The position numbers were made by a program, and so were the translations under genes. The notes under the pieces are model-generated. The model saw only the letters and a program-made list of their open reading frames with translations. It was not told where the DNA came from and did not search any database. Positions 60,719 to 64,000 of a stretch of DNA of 64,000 nt are shown here, one piece after another; the first letter of the stretch is position 1, and each line of letters opens with the position of its first letter. The stretch spans positions 63,827,965 to 63,891,964 of the forward strand of contig OX419758.1 of the NCBI GenBank assembly GCA_948567375.1, in the 5' to 3' direction. This DNA is from Lunularia cruciata. Lineage: Eukaryota > Streptophyta > Marchantiopsida > Lunulariales > Lunulariaceae.

Positions 60719-60880
60719 ACTTGACCTATAGCTAATTCATCCTTTATATGGTTTAGATTGCATACATGCGACTAATGATGAGGCTTGATAGCACCCAACC
60801 TCCTGATCTTTTACCCACCATAGGGTATACCATATACTTGGAGTAGAAAGCTATCTGGAGTTAGAGGGACCTAACCACCA

Positions 60881-60894
60881 ACTAGGAGGGCAAT
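60881..60894 (+). promoter_or_regulatory. polypurine tract of element D
   Basis: Actaggagggcaat lies directly before the LTR start TGTGGCAC. The right palindrome arm has the equivalent actagggaggtgat. Confidence 0.65.
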
Positions 60895-61563
60895 TGTGGC
60901 ACTTTAAAGTCCATGTATGACTTATGTGTGAGTTGTGCTTTTACAACATGTGATGTTGACAGTGATGTATGTTGTGTAGCAATGTATATACAAATGACAA
61001 CTATCATGTCATTTGTAGTGTTGCACCTAGATTGCTTGGACTTTGGAGTAGTAGTGTTGGTAGTCAAGAGTATTTTGGTAGTTACTCATTGACTACTTGT
61101 GGAGGGACAGATTTTGTGTTTAGTGTATTGACTACATGGTGGGGCCCATTGTCACTTGCACTATTTGGACCATCAAGCTTGCCATCAGTAGGACTGTTAG
61201 GGTTTGAGACCTAGCTCAAGTCTAGGGGGTATAGTTTCAAAGTGCAGCTCTAGAGAGCTCACTTCTTTGATGTTGAGCCTTCAAGTTCTTGGCTATGGTA
61301 GACAAAGGCTGGCAAGTGTCACCTGGATTCTCATAGCTAGAGTGGGTGTGGCTTGACTGTAATTAGTGCTCAATTGTTGGCATACTATTGAGTGACAAAT
61401 CAAGTACTGATCTGATTGAGAGTGAATTGAGTTATGTAAACGAACTGATTATTGTGGCACTTTAGAGTCCATGTATAACTTATGTGTGAGTTGTGTTTCT
61501 ATAGTGTGTGATGTTGACAACAAATTATGTTGTGTAATGATGTATATACAAATGACACAATAC
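60895..61563 (+). repeat. 3' LTR of element D with terminal module repeats
   Basis: TGTGGCACTTTAAAG to AAATGACA. A module of about 110 bp occurs at both ends (60895-61006, 61453-61563) around the 446-bp middle shared with 49017-49466. The same module-middle-module layout is seen at 43606-44865. Alternatively the LTR is only the first module plus the middle, and the second module is the start of another copy. Confidence 0.65.
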
Positions 61564-62004
61564 TAACATAATCTCTCTTGAATGCCATATGGGATACTCC
61601 TATCATCTTGCAAAATGAAATTCAAACATTCTAGAAATTCAAACCAGGTGATTCTACCAACAATTGATCTAGATAGCAAACTAAGACAATATGGCACAAC
61701 TTTCAAAATCTCATGTATCTTCTATTTCACAATTTTGCTTTGTTAGATCTAGCATAACCTGCTCATTTACATAATAGTATCTCCTTACCTACTTTGATTC
61801 TTTTGATGACTCTCGGTTCATTAGTTCTCACTAGGAGCTGTAAAAAAATTCATGATGTTAGGAATTGACTATTTTGCATATGTCTAACAACATGATTGGT
61901 GCCAAAAGTAATAAACTTTTTTAGAGCTCCAATGATAGAGAAGCCATAAACCAAATTGACGCTCTAGGGTATAACTAAAGCACTTCCATCTTCAAATAAA
62001 GAAT
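61564..62004. other. spacer, nothing recognised
   Basis: AT-rich sequence between element D and the LINE. No frame or repeat recognised. Confidence 0.5.
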
Positions 62005-64000
62005 AAAGAAGGCAACGACGTAGAAAAATGAAGGATGGGAAGATCCCATCAAGCCATACAAGGAAGAGACAAAAAAGGTAAAATGGGGCTAAGCCCCAAT
62101 AGAGTCTATATGAGAAATTTTTCCTACCGCACTTAAGATATCCGACCTATGCAAGTCGTATGTTCTACACACAACTGGAGCATCCAAAGAAACATCACCT
62201 AATGTGATTGATCTCCTATGGATTGCACCTGCCACTACCCTCTATAGAGCAATGGACACACATTGTCTAAAATATGCTACAAAGTATGTGAGTGAGAGTG
62301 GTACTCCCTGGCGCCTAACATGATAAGCTCTTGCACACTCCTTGACAAATGTGTCAAATGCCATGTCCATCACTCCATATAACTCCAAGGCTAGAGGAAC
62401 AAGAGCTGACTTTGCTGCATGCCCCTATACTTAAAAGACCTTGCAACCTGCTGTTGTACTCACTGCCCATCTAGGGGGATGAGTAATCACTCCCTCCAAA
62501 ACTATATCCCGTGTAGGGTCCATAACCACAATATCCGCTATTGTCACCTGATCATCTCGGACCAAGTATAAGTTTGCCTTGACACATATTGTCTGTAAAG
62601 CATACAAACGCTCTCTCCAAGCCAAGTATCCATTCTCTTGTACCATAATAAACAAAGTGTGCCTAATAGCATCATGGGTAGCTATCCCCTATCCTCCAAG
62701 AGAACATTGTATTTTATGGACTGCTACTGCATCTAGTGTAGAACCACACTCACAAGTGAGTATTGAAGATGAAGATAGGTGGACCAAACCTAGGAAAAAC
62801 CTCATTGTTATAGAGAAAGTAGCTGGTGTGAGTTGGAATGCCTTAATGTACAATTGAGCTAGGATCCAAGAGCTTGCACCCTTGTTGGAGCAAGAGCATA
62901 GACATGCTCTAGTAGCTTGAGGAATGGACAAATCAACTAAGAGAGAATGTAGCGTATGCTCACACTATTGCTCCATCAAAGAAGATTGCAAACCTCTAGT
63001 CCAATTTGATGATAGTGAAGCAAAAGGTGGAAAATCCTCTTGTGCTAGTGGGGATAAACTATCTTTTATCTGTTGCAATAACATTTGGAGAGAAAAAGAT
63101 TCTCCCTCCACCTTTGCCACATAAGTCTCCAAAAGCGGCCTATCAACAAGTACAAAACAAGAGGACAGTAGTGGTGATGAGAGAGCCCAACTACCCTAAA
63201 ATGCTATAAGTGTCATCTCTTCCATAAATAGCAAGCCAACCCCTCCACATGAGATTGGCAGAGCCATCTATCTACCTGCCAAATCCCTTGCCACACACTC
63301 AAATGTCCTTGATCCAATAATATCACTAAAGACTCCCATAATCCTCCTATCAAATGCTCCCATGTGTAATAAGAAGGATGATGAGAGGAGAACTATACGG
63401 ATGAGTTAGGATGGTCAACAAGCAATACTAGAAGAGAGTATACCAAATGCCACCTATAGATCTCCTAGTAATGGAAGGTCATCCATATGGAGAACATCCC
63501 CTACAAGTGTAGTGTCTAAGAAGCATGTGACAAAATCCCTAGATCCTATTGGCACTCCAAGAACACGTAGTCCATCTATGGATGTGATACAACCCTCTAG
63601 AAGCTCAAGGTGGGGAGAGATACCTAAAGGGGACCATGCCCTGCACTTTGACACCTTGACTCTCAAGCCTACTAGATGTAGCTTGGTAGTCAAGTGGTCA
63701 AAGGCCTACCTAATCTGATCTATAGGGCCCACGATTTGTGTATCATCTGCCAAAGGAGGGAAATACACAACCTAGCATGGCCAAATTAGTAGATAAGAGA
63801 GCTCTAAAATTAGCCATGGCAAATAAGGATCCTCCCAAAGGATCTCCTTGACGTGTACCAACAATTGACTCCAAGATGGTGACTCCCTCCTATGAACAAC
63901 CATGTTGGTAGTAAAGAGAAGAAAGAGAGCCATAAAAAGACCGCACAAAAGGAATGAGACTTGCCAAGGATCCACCAACCTCCCTAAGCTCTCTCAAGAT
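62005..64000 (-). mobile_element. non-LTR retrotransposon (LINE), 3' half, runs off window
   Basis: Minus strand. RT motifs are TRQGDPLGGSLF (63834-63860) and LADDTQIVG (near 63750, catalytic Asp pair), then LRVKVSKCRAWSPLG and LRVLGVPIGSRDF (63454-63693). The C-terminal part at 62689-62931 ends with CECGSTLDAVAVHKIQC, a zinc-binding-like motif. After it come THDAIRHTLF and TIADIVVMDPTRDIV (62431-62655). The frame is shared from 63693 to a stop at 62089-62091, with one frameshift near 63750 and several stops. The last part (62009-62225) is the tail found in seven or more truncated copies in this window. Confidence 0.82.

Larger units (their letters stand above)
49017..61563 (+). mobile_element. 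element D: Ty3/gypsy element with methyltransferase and PHD-like domains
   Basis: Plus-strand element in the order: LTR sequence (49017-49466), leader, gag, protease, C5 methyltransferase-like domain, RT, RNase H, integrase, PHD-like module, polypurine tract, LTR (60895-61563). The two LTR blocks share 49017-49466 with 61007-61452. Integrase after RNase H makes it Ty3/gypsy, and it has no chromodomain. Three solo LTRs of the B/C family are inserted (51691, 53334, 57070). All frames are broken. The left boundary is less certain, because the first LTR module is missing there and no target duplication was found. Confidence 0.85.

Noticed and set aside
49017-61563. Currently active element D
   Set aside because: Stops and frameshifts in every domain, a broken integrase triad, three solo LTR insertions and an apparent RT gap rule out autonomous activity of this copy.
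1-64000. tRNA, rRNA or other structured RNA genes
   Set aside because: No cloverleaf-like or rRNA-like stretch was recognised by eye; tRNA-complementary sites found are only retroelement primer sites.

Overview
The window reads as plant nuclear DNA. It is AT-rich, has no dense host coding, and holds decayed LTR retrotransposons nested inside one another, LINE tails, a broken leucine-rich-repeat (LRR) receptor gene and long AT-rich spacers. The mix of old chromodomain Ty3/gypsy elements and slow decay suggests a large-genome seed plant, probably a gymnosperm. That is an inference from texture; no intact host gene confirms it.

Layout. 1-3713: a possible 5' coding exon (minus), AT-rich spacer, a LINE tail and a coiled-coil ORF remnant. 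3850-13528: element A, a plus-strand chromovirus that looks like two related elements fused, with solo LTRs inside it. 13551-15060: coiled-coil coding remnants. 15546-29898: element C, a minus-strand chromovirus. It is split by element B (18556-25328), a full-length minus-strand relative with a perfect CCGAT target duplication, and two solo LTRs sit inside C's 5' LTR. 29899-36232: AT-rich spacer with one possible host exon near 32644. 36233-41828: two copies of a 2.1 kb segment, each ending in a 73-bp minisatellite. 42740-44865: a head-to-head palindrome made from 3' ends of element D. 44905-48400: an LRR receptor pseudogene (minus). 49017-61563: element D (plus). 62005-64000: a minus-strand LINE running off the window.

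The most unusual object is element D. It is a Ty3/gypsy element whose order is gag (zinc knuckles, Gly-Arg boxes), protease, a C5 cytosine DNA methyltransferase-like domain, reverse transcriptase/RNase H, integrase, and a PHD-finger-like module. The PHD-like module has exactly PHD-type Cys/His spacing. Two extra D fragments in the palindrome at 43.3 kb keep cysteines that the main copy has lost. D would have carried both a DNA-methylation 'writer' and a histone-tail 'reader', whereas elements A and B carry the ordinary chromodomain.

One LTR family (that of B and C) also occurs as nine apparent solo LTRs. Seven of these have matching or one-mismatch 5-bp target duplications and the other two are partly diverged or interrupted. 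Every retroelement reading frame here is broken; nothing looks currently active, although B is the best preserved.
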